NCBI RefSeq assembly: GCF_036898095.1
Contig: NC_090750.1
Location: 94,024,245 to 94,088,244, forward strand
Reading direction: 5' to 3'
Length of the DNA: 64,000 nucleotides
Source of the DNA: Palaemon carinicauda
Taxonomy: Eukaryota > Arthropoda > Malacostraca > Decapoda > Palaemonidae
A program made the translations under genes and the position numbers. Of this stretch, positions 33,919 to 45,382 are shown piece after piece. The notes under the pieces are model-generated. The model ran no database searches. It was not told the origin of the DNA and saw nothing but the letters and a program-made list of their open reading frames with translations. Numbering within the stretch: the stretch's first letter is position 1; each line of letters starts with the position of its first letter.

Positions 33919-34523
33919 TCAAAAATTTTAAATAATTTTTATTTTTCCTAACATACTTACCGCGAACTACTTTTCTTGGAGTCACTTGGTGATCTCTCTT
34001 TCTCGACCAAGGTTTTTCCCGCCGTTACCCCCCTTACTCCGCTCTACATAGGCTTACCCCCGCCGCCAGAGAATGCGCCCTGAGGGCAGGATTAGGGCAG
34101 GTCACTGCTTCTCTGGGTCAGCGTCCTCATTAAGTTCGTCGCTTAGCCCAACTTGGCAATGGAAGGATGGCACTCGGGGACGGAAGGGAGGGCCATTACC
34201 CGAAAAGTAGTTCTCGGTAAGTATGTTAGGAAAAATAAAAATTATTTAAAATTTTTGATTTGTTCCAACACGAATACTTACCGAGAACTACTTTTCTTGG
34301 AGACTTATACTTTAGGAGGCGGGAGTGCTATTCTGACACTTGACTCGGCACATAGTGCCTAGAGGGCTATGGAATGCGGGGCCTATCAGAGTGCGGAGTG
34401 AGGGTAACTGCGGAACCTTACGCTATTATCTAAGATTCACCTCTTAAAATTTCTTCTGGCGATTTTCTCCTGATGTAGTCGCGAAGAATTTGTTCACCGT
34501 TGGGGACAGCTTCAGGCCTACCG

Positions 34524-35507
34524 CTACACAGCTTGGAGGGCGGCAATGACTGTCCCAATGGAGAACCCGTCTAAGGATTTTCTTGAATAATCCTTGAGGT
34601 AGTGGGCAGTAAAGGTCGACTGGTGCGACCAAGTGCCTGCCTGCAGGATCTGCCCCACCGCCATGTTTCTCTCAAAGGCCAAGGAGGTGCTCAGACCCCT
34701 GATGTCATGGGGGCGGGGAGTGCTTGGCACTGCCATTCTATCCTCTTCATAGGTTCTAGCGATGACTTGTCTCAGCCAGAAGGAAATGGTGTTTTTGGAA
34801 ACTTGTTTCCTATTAACACCTGTGGAAACGAAGAGGTTCTTGGTACCTGGTCGGAGTGAGAGACGTCGAATGACAAACCATGGATCTCTCCCACTCTCTT
34901 ATCGGACGCCAAGGCCAGCAAGAAGATGGCCTTGAGGGTGAGATCTTTGTCCACGATATCCTTCAAGGGTTCAAAGGGGGAACGACACATCATCTTCCGG
35001 ACCTTGCCTAAGTCCCACTGGGGCACCTTTTCCGCCTGAGGGGGGCAAGACTGCTCGAAGCTTTTGACAAGCATTGCTATGTGTCTCGAGGCCCCCAGGT
35101 CGATGCCCTTCAGGAGGAAGACTTGGCCTAAGGCAGCCCGAACCCCTTTATATGGCTGGGACTGTCATCTCTGCTTTGACCCTGAGAAACACCAGAAAAT
35201 CTGCTATGTCTGGGACAGAGGCCTTAAGAGGTCTAATGTGCCTCTCAGAGCACCACTTCGCGACGGAGTTCCATTTTGTCTGGTAGACCGCGGTTGACGA
35301 CTTTCTCAGGAATAGAGACATTCTCTTAGCCGTGGAGGAAGAATATCCTTCTTTCTTCAGGAGCCGCTCTTTAGTCTTCAGTCGTGAAGACGTAGGGAGA
35401 GTGGCCTGTCGTGGAGCTTGAGAAAGTGAGGCTGGTGCAGAAGGTTTGACCTGGCGGACAAAGGCCACGGCGGTTGACTCGATAGGTCTTTTAGATCTGC
35501 GAACCAC
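34524..35507 (-). pseudogene. DIRS E tyrosine recombinase remnant
   Basis: Fragments 35148-35507 (N-terminal core-binding part), 34772-35074 (KRVGEIHGLSFDV, first Arg) and 34524-34736 (RPHDIRGLSTS with His and Arg, TAHYLKDYSRK with Tyr). All four catalytic residues remain recognisable, but about 170 bp between the first Arg region and the HxxR motif are deleted and the frames do not join. Confidence 0.8.
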
Positions 35508-35599
35508 TCTCTCTCTCCAGCTACCAGGGCACTACCAAAGTCATCTTTAGGTTTCGGGCCGTCTTTACTCTGCTGAGCACTTGTCTTATCAACGTGAAA

Positions 35600-37235
35600 A
35601 GGGGGAAAGGCGTACACATCCAGATTGTCCCACTTGTGCTGAAAAGTCTTTTCTAAGGATGCTTTCAGGTCTGGAACAGGGGAGCCATAGACTGGGAGTT
35701 GGGCGTTGAGGTTGTTGCAAAGAGGTCAACCACCGGGGAACCCCAGCGTTGAATGATGAGCTTGGCTATTCCTGGGAGAAGGGACCATTCTGTCCCTACT
35801 ATGTGGCCCATTCTGCTGAGGCCGTCGGCCAGAACGTTTTTCCTCCCGGGAATGAACCTTGCTAACATCACCCCTTGATTTTCTTCCGCTCAATCTAGAC
35901 TCTCTATGGTGAGATCGCACAACTCCTTCGATTATAAGTCCCCCGCTTCTTTATGTATGCCACTACCGTGGCGTTGTCGCACATCCACGCCACGGTGTTC
36001 CCCTTTAGTAGACTTGCGAAGTGCAGGCACGCCTTCGGGACTGCTTCCAACTCCAGGACATTGTGTGGAGTTGCCTCTCCCCTTCCAACCAGGTCTCTCG
36101 TGCCGTTTCATCGAGGGGAAGGGCTCTCCATCCCTGGTTGGAGGCGCCTGTGAACAGTAGTAACTCGGGAGGGCCGGTCCCGAAGGTCGTCCCCTTGAGT
36201 GAGTTCGACTGGCAATGCCACCATTCTAGGGAGTGGCTCGTGTCTGGAAGGACTGGAATTAGCACCTGCTGCGAATCCGTCTGTCACCAGAGGTTCCTGA
36301 GATTCCATTGGATGGATCTGAGTCTTACCCTCCCTTGGGGAACTAGGTTCTCCAATGAGACCAGGTGACCTATCAGCCTCTGCCAGTCTTTCGCCCTCCT
36401 GGGGTGTTCCGACAGGAACGGCTGACTAATGTGCCTGAGGTTCTTATCTTATCCTCCGAAGGGAAAATTTTCCCCGAATGATGTCTAATGTCATTCCCAA
36501 GTAGTTCATTCCAGTGGATGGGGATAGATTGACTACTTCGGGTTGATTACGCTCCCCAGATCCTTGCAAAACTGGAGGAGACTTCTCCCTTGTCCCTCCA
36601 AGAGGACCATTGAGGCGGAAAGAAGCCACCAGTCGTCCAGGTATCTGATAAGGCGGATGCCTCGTTCGTGAGCCCCCACTGCGACAGCCGTGGAGACTCT
36701 CGTGAACACTTGGGGCGCTTTCGACAGACCAAGGAAAAAGGTCCTGAATTGCAGGATCTGGGACCCCTATTTCACCCGGAGGAACTTCCGACCCGAGGTG
36801 TGGACCGGAATCTGAAAGTATGCGTCCTTGGGGTCGATGGTCATCATATAATCTTTCTCCCTCCAGGACAGCAGGACTGAATTCTGAGTGTCCATTTTGA
36901 AGTCCGTCTTCTTGACGAACCTGTTGAGAGCTGACAGATCTATAACCGGTCTCCACCCCCCGGTCGCTTTCTCCACCAGGAATAGGCGACTGTAGAAACC
37001 TGGTCCTGGGAGAAGAACTTCTTCCATGGTACCCTTCTCTAGCATGGACGACACCCCCTCTTGAAGGGCGGTCCTCTTTAACGGGTCTTTGGGATCTAGC
37101 CATTCTATCCGGTTGGCCGGAAAAAGCGGGGGTGGTTCCGTTAGGAATGGAAGTCTGTAGCCCTTCTTTAGTACGGACATTGTCCAAGGTTCTGCTCCTT
37201 GAGTCCTCCATGCTTGCCAATGACGTCTGAGTCAT
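35600..37235 (-). pseudogene. DIRS E reverse transcriptase/RNase H remnant
   Basis: 36767-37180 has [13 protein letters not shown] and [14 protein letters not shown] (Pro in place of the usual Leu beside the motif A Asp). 36005-36265 and 35665-35871 hold fragments of RNase H and of the methyltransferase-like part. At least five frame breaks. The equivalent of the Tigger insertion site in D is uninterrupted at about 36520-36545. Confidence 0.8.
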
Positions 37236-38734
37236 CCTCCAACCCGAGGGTTGGGTGGGGATAGGGGGCCTCCCAGTCTTATCTTCTTCTAGAGGGGCGG
37301 CCTGATCTGTCTCCCCTAGAGGCGGGGTAACCCGACCTGAAGGAGCTAGAGGGCGCTGGAGCTCCCCTGCGGAGGGGCTGAGGCGTTGCGGACCAGGAGG
37401 AAGAGGGGGGCTTCTCTCCTCGTAGTGCTGGTAGATGCTTGGGGTGTCGCGGCACTATCTGAGACGGACCTCTTATAGGGCGGTCTCCTAGGAGTCGTAG
37501 GTCTGGGGACGTTAGTCTCCTTCTATTCAAGACCTTCTCCATTATGACTTCTAGTTTCTTCCGAGGAAACAGAGACTCTCCCCACAAGGGAAAGCTGCAA
37601 ATGGCTCGCGTCTCCCTGTCTGGTGCCTTCCAAGACACCTTCGCCAGAACAGTGTCTCGTTTCCAGAACACCCAGTTAGCTGTTAGTGTGAGAGACTGAT
37701 ATGTCAATAACCTAAGGGTTGAAGGCCTTGCTGGACAGGGTCCTCGGGGTCAAAGGAGGCTTGTACACCTCCCAAAGAGTAAGCCCACCAGTCCAGCCTA
37801 GAGGGGACGTTTACTAAGTCCCTCGACATTTTCTCCATCATGGAGGCTCCTGCTGGCGAGAACCAGACTGGGGCTGAAGAGGCTCTACTGTCTGAAACGC
37901 CTTGACTAAGGATGTCCTGCTGACCCCCCCTTAAAGGTTGGGGGACCCCGGCAGTGCTGGCCACTACCTTGCCGACATAATCCTGCTCTAGGACTAGACC
38001 TCGGGTAGAGGAAGTGCTAGGGACGTCTTAGGTTATAAGGAGTCTGCATGATCCTCAAAAAGGCTTGACTTCCAGGAAACTACATCCGTAGTTGCAGGTT
38101 CCGGTACTTGTGGTGTCTTCTGCAAAGGCTAACCACTCTCCTATAGACGGAGTCCTCCGTCAGGGAGCGCTCCTCTCCGTCAGCCGAGGACCCGGCTTGG
38201 GGCCGGGGAGCTGGGTTACCGGGCACGCCGACTGGACGTCTAGCTCTTTGGGGCCAGGGGCGCCGTTCTGCCGAGGTACTGGATTTCATCTGCGGGGACG
38301 TCCGCATCAGGGGCCTGGGTTAGCGCAAGCAACGCTGGTTCAGCGGGGAGTCTCGTCGGCCCAAGGCTCTGGGTGCCGAGGATGCGGTTCCCGTGGGCTG
38401 ACCCGACAGCGGGAACCGTTCCTTCTGACCCGAAGGCCGCACCAGCCGGGCTGGTTCGGCCAGGCCGTCCGACCAGAAGCGCGTTTCCCCCCTGGGCGGG
38501 GTTAACCGGAGGCTTCGGGGACTTACGCTTACCTGCAGAGTCCTTCCTACCGCTTGATCTCGAGGCGCCGGGTCACCGGGCACTCCCCGGGCGCTTCAGT
38601 TCTGGAATACCAGGCACTCCCTTGCGGTGGTACCGGTTTTCCCCGGCGGGGAGCTCCGCACCAGGTTCGGGGTCAGAACCGGCAATGCCGTACCGTCGAG
38701 GACTACTGTTCATGTATTCTCTCCAGGGGACGCG

Positions 38735-38992
38735 GACGCGGATCCTCGTGGGCTGACCCGACGGAGGGAACCGTTCCTTTTAAGTCCGAGGGCCGAACCA
38801 GCTGTGCTGATTCGGCCAGGCTGCCCGTAAAGAAGCCCGGTTACACCTGCGGGCGGGCTGGGGGACGCGGATCCCCGTGGGCTGACCCGACGGAGGGAAC
38901 CGTTCCTTTTAAGTCCGAGGGCCGAACCAGCTGTGCTGATTCGGCCAGGCTGCCCGTAAAGAAGCTCGGTTACACCCGTTGGCGGGGTGAAC
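38735..38992. repeat. 129-bp tandem duplication in DIRS E ORF1
   Basis: Two near-identical 129-bp units (38735-38863, 38864-38992) containing 'cgtgggctgacccgacgg' and 'ccgaaccagctgtgctgatt'. A more diverged copy is at about 38380-38520. Element D has a single copy at about 31755-31900. 129 is a multiple of 3. Confidence 0.85.
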
Positions 38993-39344
38993 CGGAAGCT
39001 TCGCGGTCTTACACCTGCCTGAAGAGGCCTTCTCACATTTCTCCCTGCGAGGGTTATATCTGTGTCTGGAGGATGGCCTTCGTGGTGAGAAAAAACCCTG
39101 GGTTGTCGGTCCGGGGAACGCTGCAATACAGACCTGGGAGGCTCATTCTCGGCGAGGCCCTCGGCTGCAGAAGAGACTGAAAAATATGCTAAGAGACTGG
39201 AGAAGAATTAGGGACATCTTCCCCCACATGGGGTCATCAGAGGAGACGTGGCCTGCTTGCACCAGGACTCCGTCTCCCTACACACTCTCGAAAGTAGTAC
39301 TTACCTCGAACCACTTCTTAAGAGTTATCTTCTTCACAATAAAC

Positions 39345-39560
39345 CAACCTCGTCTCCTACTCTGGGTAGGGGAGGGTGGTAGGGAAGCTCTGTCAGACGG
39401 GACGCCCGGCGCTAGTCTTCGTAGGCGAACCCTTCGTCGCCTACTTCTTCTTGGTGCTATACCGCACCCACTCAAACTCTTGGGGAAGAGCAATGGGCAC
39501 TTCCCCGCAACTGACTTACCTCGTCCCCTACTCTGGGTAGGGGAAGATGGCTGTATAAGA
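39345..39560. repeat. direct repeat of 'ctactctgggtaggggag'
   Basis: Copies near 39357 and 39528 flank about 150 bp inside DIRS E. They may mark a separate small insertion. Confidence 0.5.
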
Positions 39561-40283
39561 ATCTCTATTCGACGAGGCATCGGGAATTAAGTTGGCGAGG
39601 AGAGGCTCGTCTTCCTATGAGCCTCTTGGATGTATTCTTCCTTTTGGTGCCGAAGTGCACTCACTGCACTACGTTCAGGACCAGTAGTCCTGACACGTGG
39701 TTGAAGGGGAACATAAGCTGCCCCTACTTGGCTAACACCGAGGATAAGGGGAGGAAGAATGATTTATGTAAAAATTGGTCCTTTCAGCTATTAATTCCTT
39801 GAAGAAAATCAAGGAATACTGTTCCATAACGCACACAACGCACGACACAAGCACTAAGGAAATGAATTAAACACCGGGTAAGGACACGGTTGAAAAGTGA
39901 ACGCACAGGAACACTTGGGAAGCACACTGCGAAAAAACACAAGTCCCCACGCTGGGAACACGTGGAAACTAAAAGCGCACAAAGGATCGAGAGAGACTGA
40001 GAGTGAGGTGTTGAACACCTCACGACCAAGAACTTAATGGGGAGAATGGCCCAGAGAAGCAGTGACCTGCCCTAATCCTGCCCTCGGGGCGCATTCTTTG
40101 GCGGCGGGGGTAGGCCTATAGGGAGAACGGGGTGGGGAATAACGGCGCCAAAAACCTTGGTCGAGAAAGAGAGATCACCAAGTTCTCCTAAAGAAAGTAA
40201 TTCGAGGTAAGTTTCGTGTTGGAACAACTATGTATTCTATCTACCATGGCAATTCCTTCAATTTTGGGAGGTAGACAGAAAGA

Positions 40284-41010
40284 ATCATCTATAATTTATA
40301 TATGGTGAGAACGGTGCAGTTACATGAAAAAAATTGAAGATCAGCTCTTCCGTTTGAAGAGGAAAAAGAACCTTTATATTTGAGATTATCATTATTATTA
40401 CAGTTTATTACCATAAAGTCCGGGCATAAACTAGAAAATTTCTTTTCTTGACAAAGAAAATAATATTTCAATAGAAGATCACATTAAAATAAATATAAAT
40501 AAAGTGTTAAAAATATCATAGCACTGTTAATTTTAAAATCATCTATAATCTACATATAGTATAGTGACAACAGTACATCTATACAAAAAAAAATTTGAAG
40601 ACCGGCTCTTCTATTTTGAAGAGGAAAAAGGTCAGTTATATTTCTGTGATCATCATTATTATTATTATTAAAATTTGCTACCGTAAAGTCGGGGCATAAA
40701 TTGACGTAAAGTTCCTCTCTCGACAAAACAACCAAAATTCTAGTTATAAAATTATCCTATTAAGAAGAAATAAAGAGAAATTTCAAAAATTTCATGGCAC
40801 TTTAAGTTAATTTTAAAACCATCTATAATTTAAATACAGTATAGTGAAAACAGTGCATCTATACGGAAACTAATTGAAGACCGACTCTTCTAATTTAAAG
40901 AGGAAAAAAATCCAATAAGTTTTTAGATTATCATTATTATTATTACAGGATTATTACTATAAAGTCCGAGAATAAATTGACAAGTTTCTCTCTCGACAGA
41001 GCAACCGATA
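40284..41010. repeat. three tandem degenerate units of ~265 bp
   Basis: Units begin at about 40285, 40542 and 40820 with 'catctataat'. Each has a hairpin-like 'gaagaccgactcttc' block, an (ATT)n stretch, 'ataaagtccg', then 'ctctcgaca'. Divergence between units suggests age. No ORF. Confidence 0.75.
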
Positions 41011-41371
41011 TCTGATGTTACAAACATTAGCGCACCTCCCTTCAAGACTGCACAAACTCACTCCTACTGCTCTCTAAAGTTAAAACTTAAAAGTAAAGGG
41101 TATGCCAACAAATCCATACAAAAATTTACAGCATTGTAGTTTCAACTAGCATAATCATTCCACCTACTGAAGCGTGTTATTAATCGTCCATAAACCCATC
41201 TACGTACCTTACTTTTAACCCGATAAAATAGTTCGTCCAATAGAAGATGAACTAAAGGCTATCATTAATGAAAAATAATGAATCTATATTCGCTTGAAAT
41301 CTGTAAAGCCGTAAGAACTAAAATCCCATTGTGATGTGCTAAGGATAAACTATCAGGTTTGATCATCTAAA

Positions 41372-41588
41372 TCATGGGCGCCCAACCATTTTGTCCTTCT
41401 GTGCCCCTTGGGCTTTTTTTAGCTTCCAGTATACCCCTAAAACTGATGATGAAAAAATACAATGAAATTGACAGTGATGTATCTTTCAATCTTATTGCAG
41501 ATTAAATCATACACTGCACATTACAGGCCACTCTATCAGATCCAATGTACCCACTGAGTAAAAATGTACCACTGGTTGGGAACCCCTA
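41372..41588. mobile_element. hAT-like MITE with 8-bp target duplication
   Basis: Flanked by the perfect direct repeat ATCTAAAT (41364-41371 and 41589-41596). Terminal sequences 'gggcgcccaaccatttt' and 'actggttgggaacccc' are imperfect inverse repeats of the hAT type (AGGGGTTCCCAACC). 217 bp, non-coding. Confidence 0.8.
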
Positions 41589-41688
41589 ATCTAAATAAGT
41601 GTCCGTAGACAAGGCTTAAATTCTAGATATTTTCAGAGATATCTACAAAATAGACTATCATAAAAAAGGGAAGGATAACAATACTCAC

Positions 41689-41774
41689 GTCTTCGCTACT
41701 GCCCGCTTGATACTCGCCCTCGGGCTTGGCGGGTATGCATTTGAAGTAATCTTCGTCGCGAGGTAGCGGGTTAC
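41689..41774 (-). CDS. putative internal exon of an unidentified gene
   Basis: An 86-bp minus-strand segment with a TGCAG acceptor and a GTGAGT donor. It is open in two frames; the acidic one reads NPLPRDEDYFKCIPAKPEGE and onward. It lies 0.86 kb beyond the TRMT2A stop on the same strand. It may be the start of the next gene or an alternative 3' exon of TRMT2A. I do not recognise the peptide. Confidence 0.35.
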
Positions 41775-42104
41775 CTGCATCGAGAGATCACTTACAGGTT
41801 AATCTAATACGTGTAGCCGAGGCCTGCTACTATAGACACGTAAGATAATGAATGTTTTTATTGGCTTGGAAGAGCTGGGGATTAAACTGAGACAAATGAA
41901 TGAATTACAAGGTTCTAAATATCATGGGAAAAATCAAACTGTAGACCTGGATCAGATGTGAATTCAACACATTATTCCTTGAGAAAATTAAAAAACAAAT
42001 CTTTAATGTTTAAGGCCATAATAAAACATAATTAAACCATTGCTGACAAAGATACCATCATAACGAATATTAATACTGTTCTTAATATATTTCATTTTAA
42101 TTGT

Positions 42105-42235
42105 TCATTACATCTCTTGTAGTTTATTTATTTCTTCATTTCTTTTCCCCACTGGGATATTTTTCCTGTTGGAGCCCTTGGGCTTGTAGCATCCTGCTTT
42201 TCCAACTAGGGTTGTAGCTTATGTAGTAATAACAA
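42105..42235 (+). mobile_element. non-LTR 3' UTR family copy
   Basis: 'ccactgggatatttttcc', 'tggagcccttgggcttgtag', 'catcctgcttttccaac', then a short TAATAACA tail. Confidence 0.8.
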
Positions 42236-42632
42236 CATCTTTAACCACCATTGAACAAGCAGTGTGTTACAAGCACAAGGACTCCGAAGGGGGAAAATGG
42301 TCTTGCAAAAAAAAAAATGTATAAACAAATAACCAATGAAATTTAAACATGAGAATAAAAAACAAACTAAATAAAGTCATTAAGATATCTTCCCAGTGCA
42401 AGAATGAATATGTAATTATTTGGCAACATAACATCACTAGCGATTGATGCCGATTCAAGAATGCTAAATTAACAATTAATAACTTCAAGATAAAAAAACT
42501 AAAATAGAAACACAAATTAATAAATAATATAACTTTTAAAATTTATTATATTTAAAATCGACTAAGAAGGCCAGCTTCTAATATGAACTTAAAAATGCCA
42601 CTGGCATCATACAAAATGTCCTCTCCGAGAAT

Positions 42633-42747
42633 TCACAAGTAATCTGTACCTTCCATTATCCTTCTCCGCTTGCATTCCTCCCACCTCTCGAACAGGATGA
42701 GCAGTTCGTAGTGGGGCGTGTGAGGGAAGAGGTCGACAACGGCCGCT
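42633..42747 (-). CDS. TRMT2A: TRMT2A last coding exon
   Basis: The acceptor TTGCAG precedes 42747. The exon completes a split codon from the previous exon, then reads AAVVDLFPHTPHYELLILFE, which is the conserved C-terminal segment of TRMT2A (vertebrate proteins read ...VDLFPQTPHCEMLILFER). It ends ...MEGTDYL and TGA at 42633-42635. The frame is intact and the phase matches the exon at 44350-44502. Confidence 0.88.
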
Positions 42748-42923
42748 CTGCAATGATAAGTAAAAATTAAAAGGAAGGAACACTTCAACCAAGGATGCTT
42801 CTCTATGTAATTACATCAAATTCTAAAATCACAACCAGTATAAAATGAAAGAAAAGTTTCAATACAACTAAAGAAACAACTATGCTATGCCCCTCTAAAT
42901 CCTGGTCCCACAAGAAGCGTGAA

Positions 42924-43220
42924 TTAACCCTTCTACCCCCAATGAACGTACTGGTACGTTTCACAAAACTCATCCCTTTACACCCATGGACGTCTTGGCA
43001 AAAAACTATTTACAATTTTTTTTTGCATAGCTTTGATAACTTTATGGAAAAATTCAGGCATTTTCCAAAAGAATGAGACCAACCTGACCTCTCTATGACA
43101 AAAATTAAGGCTGTTAGAGCAATTTAAAAAATATATATTGCAAAATGTGCTTGAAAAGAAAAAACCACCAGGGGGTTAAGGGTTGGAAAGTTCCAAATAG
43201 CCTGGGGGTAAAAGGGTTAA
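42924..43220. mobile_element. piggyBac-like MITE copy 2
   Basis: TTAA-bounded, CCCTTCTACCCCC / GGGGGTAAAAGGG termini. Same internal blocks as copy 1; the second 'ggtacg' palindrome half is partly deleted. Lies in the last TRMT2A intron. Confidence 0.85.
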
Positions 43221-43524
43221 CCAGATGTAAAAAACTTCTAAATTGTACTATACAGTGGCTTACAGCATTCAAATTCCCTCTCGGCAATGAAATGAAGATG
43301 ATAGACTTGACGAATCACAACTTTTTTAACTATGTCGTTTCCAGACACTTTTGTTGGTCTAAACCTTCAGGCACGGAGGGTTAGGCAAAATATTCTATGT
43401 TACTTTTGTAGCTTTTTTTCACAGCCATAACTTATCCACAGACTGGTCAATTACAATATCCGGTGCATGTTTTAATCCACAAACTTGTTCTTACCAATTA
43501 TCATTAGTATTTTTGCCATTTGAA

Positions 43525-43855
43525 AGATCTCCTGATGGTAAATTTCAAATGGCACATACATACATATACCAAGGCACTTCCCCCAGTTTTGGGGGGTAGC
43601 CGACATCTAACAAAAGAAAAGAAAAAAGGGCGGACCTCTCCTCTCTACGCTCCTCCCATCCTGACAAGGGACTTAACCAAGTTTAGTAGTACCAGCCGAA
43701 CTCGGTTGAGTCCCTTGTCAGGCTGGGAGGAACGTAGAGAGGAAAGGTCCCCCCCTCTTTTTTCTTTTGTTTGATGTCGGCTACCCCCCAAAACTAGGGT
43801 AAGTGCCTTGGTATATGTATGTATGTGCCATTGGAAATTTACCATCAGGAGATCT
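43525..43855. repeat. 331-bp foldback palindrome
   Basis: Arms of about 150 bp from AGATCTCCTGATGG at the left to its inverse at 43842-43855. They contain the 'ccaaggcacttccccc' repeat end in opposite orientations and extend into what looks like flanking sequence. The left arm is followed by 'cctctctacgctcc', the right arm by its inverse. Confidence 0.85.
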
Positions 43856-44028
43856 TGAAAGCTTAAAATACTTATTGTAAAATACTTATCGTAAAATACT
43901 TATCGTAAAAAAAAACCTATTTAAAACTCAAAAACATTTCACAAATTTTTTACAATCGATCAATACTGTATGCTCGCTACACAAAAGTATTTCCGTCTTC
44001 CTCTAACAAGCCCGACAACTCGAATTAG

Positions 44029-44340
44029 TTAACCCTTTTACTCCCAAAGGACGTACTGGTACGTTTCACAAAAGCCATCCCTTTACCCCCATGGACGGAC
44101 GTACTGGTACGTCCTTGCAAAAAAAGGCTATAAAAATTTTGTTTTTCATATTTTTGAAAAATTTTTGAGAAAATTCAGGCATTTTCCAAGAGAATGAGAC
44201 CAACCTGACCTCTCTATGACAAAATTTAAGGCTGTTAGAGCAATCTAAAAAAAATATACTGCAAAATGTGCTGGAAAAAAATAACCCCCTGGGGGTTAAG
44301 GGCTGGAAATTTCCAAAGAGCCTGGGGGTAAAAGGGTTAA
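44029..44340. mobile_element. piggyBac-like MITE copy 3, abutting TRMT2A splice donor
   Basis: 312 bp, TTAA at both ends (44029-44032 and 44337-44340). On the gene strand it begins 9 nt into the intron: exon end, gtgagt, ctg, TTAA. Confidence 0.9.
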
Positions 44341-44349
44341 CAGACTCAC

Positions 44350-44502
44350 CTGATTGGAACGAAAAATTCTCCTTTATAATTCTTGCTCTTCGGTCGAGAG
44401 AGATCGACGAAATTCTTGAAGGTGCCGTCGGGATCGCACGACATGTAGATTAGCCGATCCATGTTCTTGCACTTGCGGAGCGCTCTGATAACACTCTCGG
44501 CT
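44350..44502 (-). CDS. TRMT2A: TRMT2A exon with catalytic cysteine motif
   Basis: 153 nt, acceptor CCCCAG, donor GTGAGT. It reads AESVIRALRKCKNMDRLIYM, then SCDPDGTFKNFVDLSRP and GEFFVPI. In TrmA/RlmD/TRMT2-type m5U methyltransferases the Cys of the SCNP-like motif is the nucleophile attacking C6 of uracil; here it is SCDP. The exon starts with one base of a split codon and ends with two, fitting the last exon. The preceding exon, which should supply the DPPRAG-type motif and the SAM site, was not found. The frame is intact. Confidence 0.88.
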
Positions 44503-44511
44503 CTGGGGAGA

Positions 44512-44985
44512 TTGACTGTTAGAATATACAGTTTTACTGAATGTAGGCAGGCAGTTAATTTTAATAGCCAGGCCTTCTCCATCATAAGACTCAATACTAC
44601 GCAGTACTCTAGAAGTTTTATTCCAGCTGTTACCAAGTTGTGGAATGATCTTCCTAATCGGGTTGTTGAATCAGTAGAACTTCAAAAGTTCAAAGTTGGA
44701 GCAAATGCTTTTTTGTTGACCAGGCAGACATGAGTCTTTTTATAGTTTATATATGCCATATTTGTTTTTGATGTTGTTAATAGTTTATATATGACATATC
44801 TCTTTTGACATTACTTTTTTTAGAATGATTTATTGTTAATTTGTTCTCTTCAGTTATTTATTTCCTTATTTCCTTTCCTCACTGGGCTATTTTTCCCTAT
44901 TGGAGCCCCTGGGCTTATAGCATCTTGCTTTTCCAATTAGGGTTGTCGCTTGAATAGTAATAATAATAATAATAATAATATACCC
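44512..44985 (+). mobile_element. non-LTR retrotransposon 3' end (RT C-terminus, UTR, (TAA)n)
   Basis: The plus-strand frame 44461-44733 contains YSRSFIPAVTKLWNDLP, the common C-terminal tail of arthropod non-LTR polymerases. Then come a 3' UTR ('ttgttctcttcagttattta', 'ggagcccctgggcttatagc', 'ttgcttttccaattaggg') and a (TAA)n tail ending at about 44982. 5'-truncated directly beside the TRMT2A exon on the opposite strand. Confidence 0.85.
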
Positions 44986-44986
44986 A

Positions 44987-45382
44987 GGCACTTCCCCAAA
45001 TTTTGGGGGGTAGCCGACATCAAACAAATGAAAAATAAGGGGACCTTTCCTCTCTACGCTCCTCTCAGCCTGACGAGGGACTCAACCGAGTTCGGCTGGT
45101 ACTGCTTGGGTGCCACAGCCCACCCTCCCCTGTTATCCACCACAGATGAAGCTTCATAGCACTGAATCTCCTACTGCTACTACCTCTGCAGTCATCCAAG
45201 GCGACCGGAGGAAGCATCAGGGCCTACCGGAACTGCGTCACAATCGCTCACCATTCATTCCTATTTCTAGCACGCTCTCTTGCCTCTCTCACATCTATCA
45301 TCCTATCACCCAGAGCTTTCTTCACTCCATCCATCCACTCAAACCTTGGCCTTCCTCTTGGAAAGGAAAATTATATCAATGA
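44987..45382 (-). mobile_element. retrotransposon-derived repeat with coding remnant
   Basis: Starts 'aggcacttccccaaatttt' and contains the inverse of the 4840-5145 repeat. On the minus strand the far end reads a remnant like 'KGRPRFEWMDGVKKALGDR', a pattern frequent at the C-terminus of non-LTR polyproteins. Confidence 0.65.

Larger units (their letters stand above)
37279..39827 (-). pseudogene. DIRS E ORF1 remnant with amplified segment
   Basis: The conserved core is recognisable in 37279-37707 (LTANWVFWKRDTVLAKVSW) and 37704-37964. Upstream, the ORF1 linker is expanded (see the 129-bp repeat). A start equivalent to that of D is at 39827 (MEQ), but the Cys/His module that follows in D is not found, so the N-terminus has been lost or replaced. 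Confidence 0.65.
33919..40227 (-). mobile_element. DIRS1-like retrotransposon E (decayed)
   Basis: Same subfamily as D. The left end (33919-33970) is repeated in inverse at 34200-34258, and the right end (40185-40227) in inverse at 34257-34302. ITRs are 33975-34100 and about 40040-40185. Many stops and frameshifts, plus internal amplification of part of ORF1. It lacks the Tigger insertion that D has, so it shows the empty site. Confidence 0.88.
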
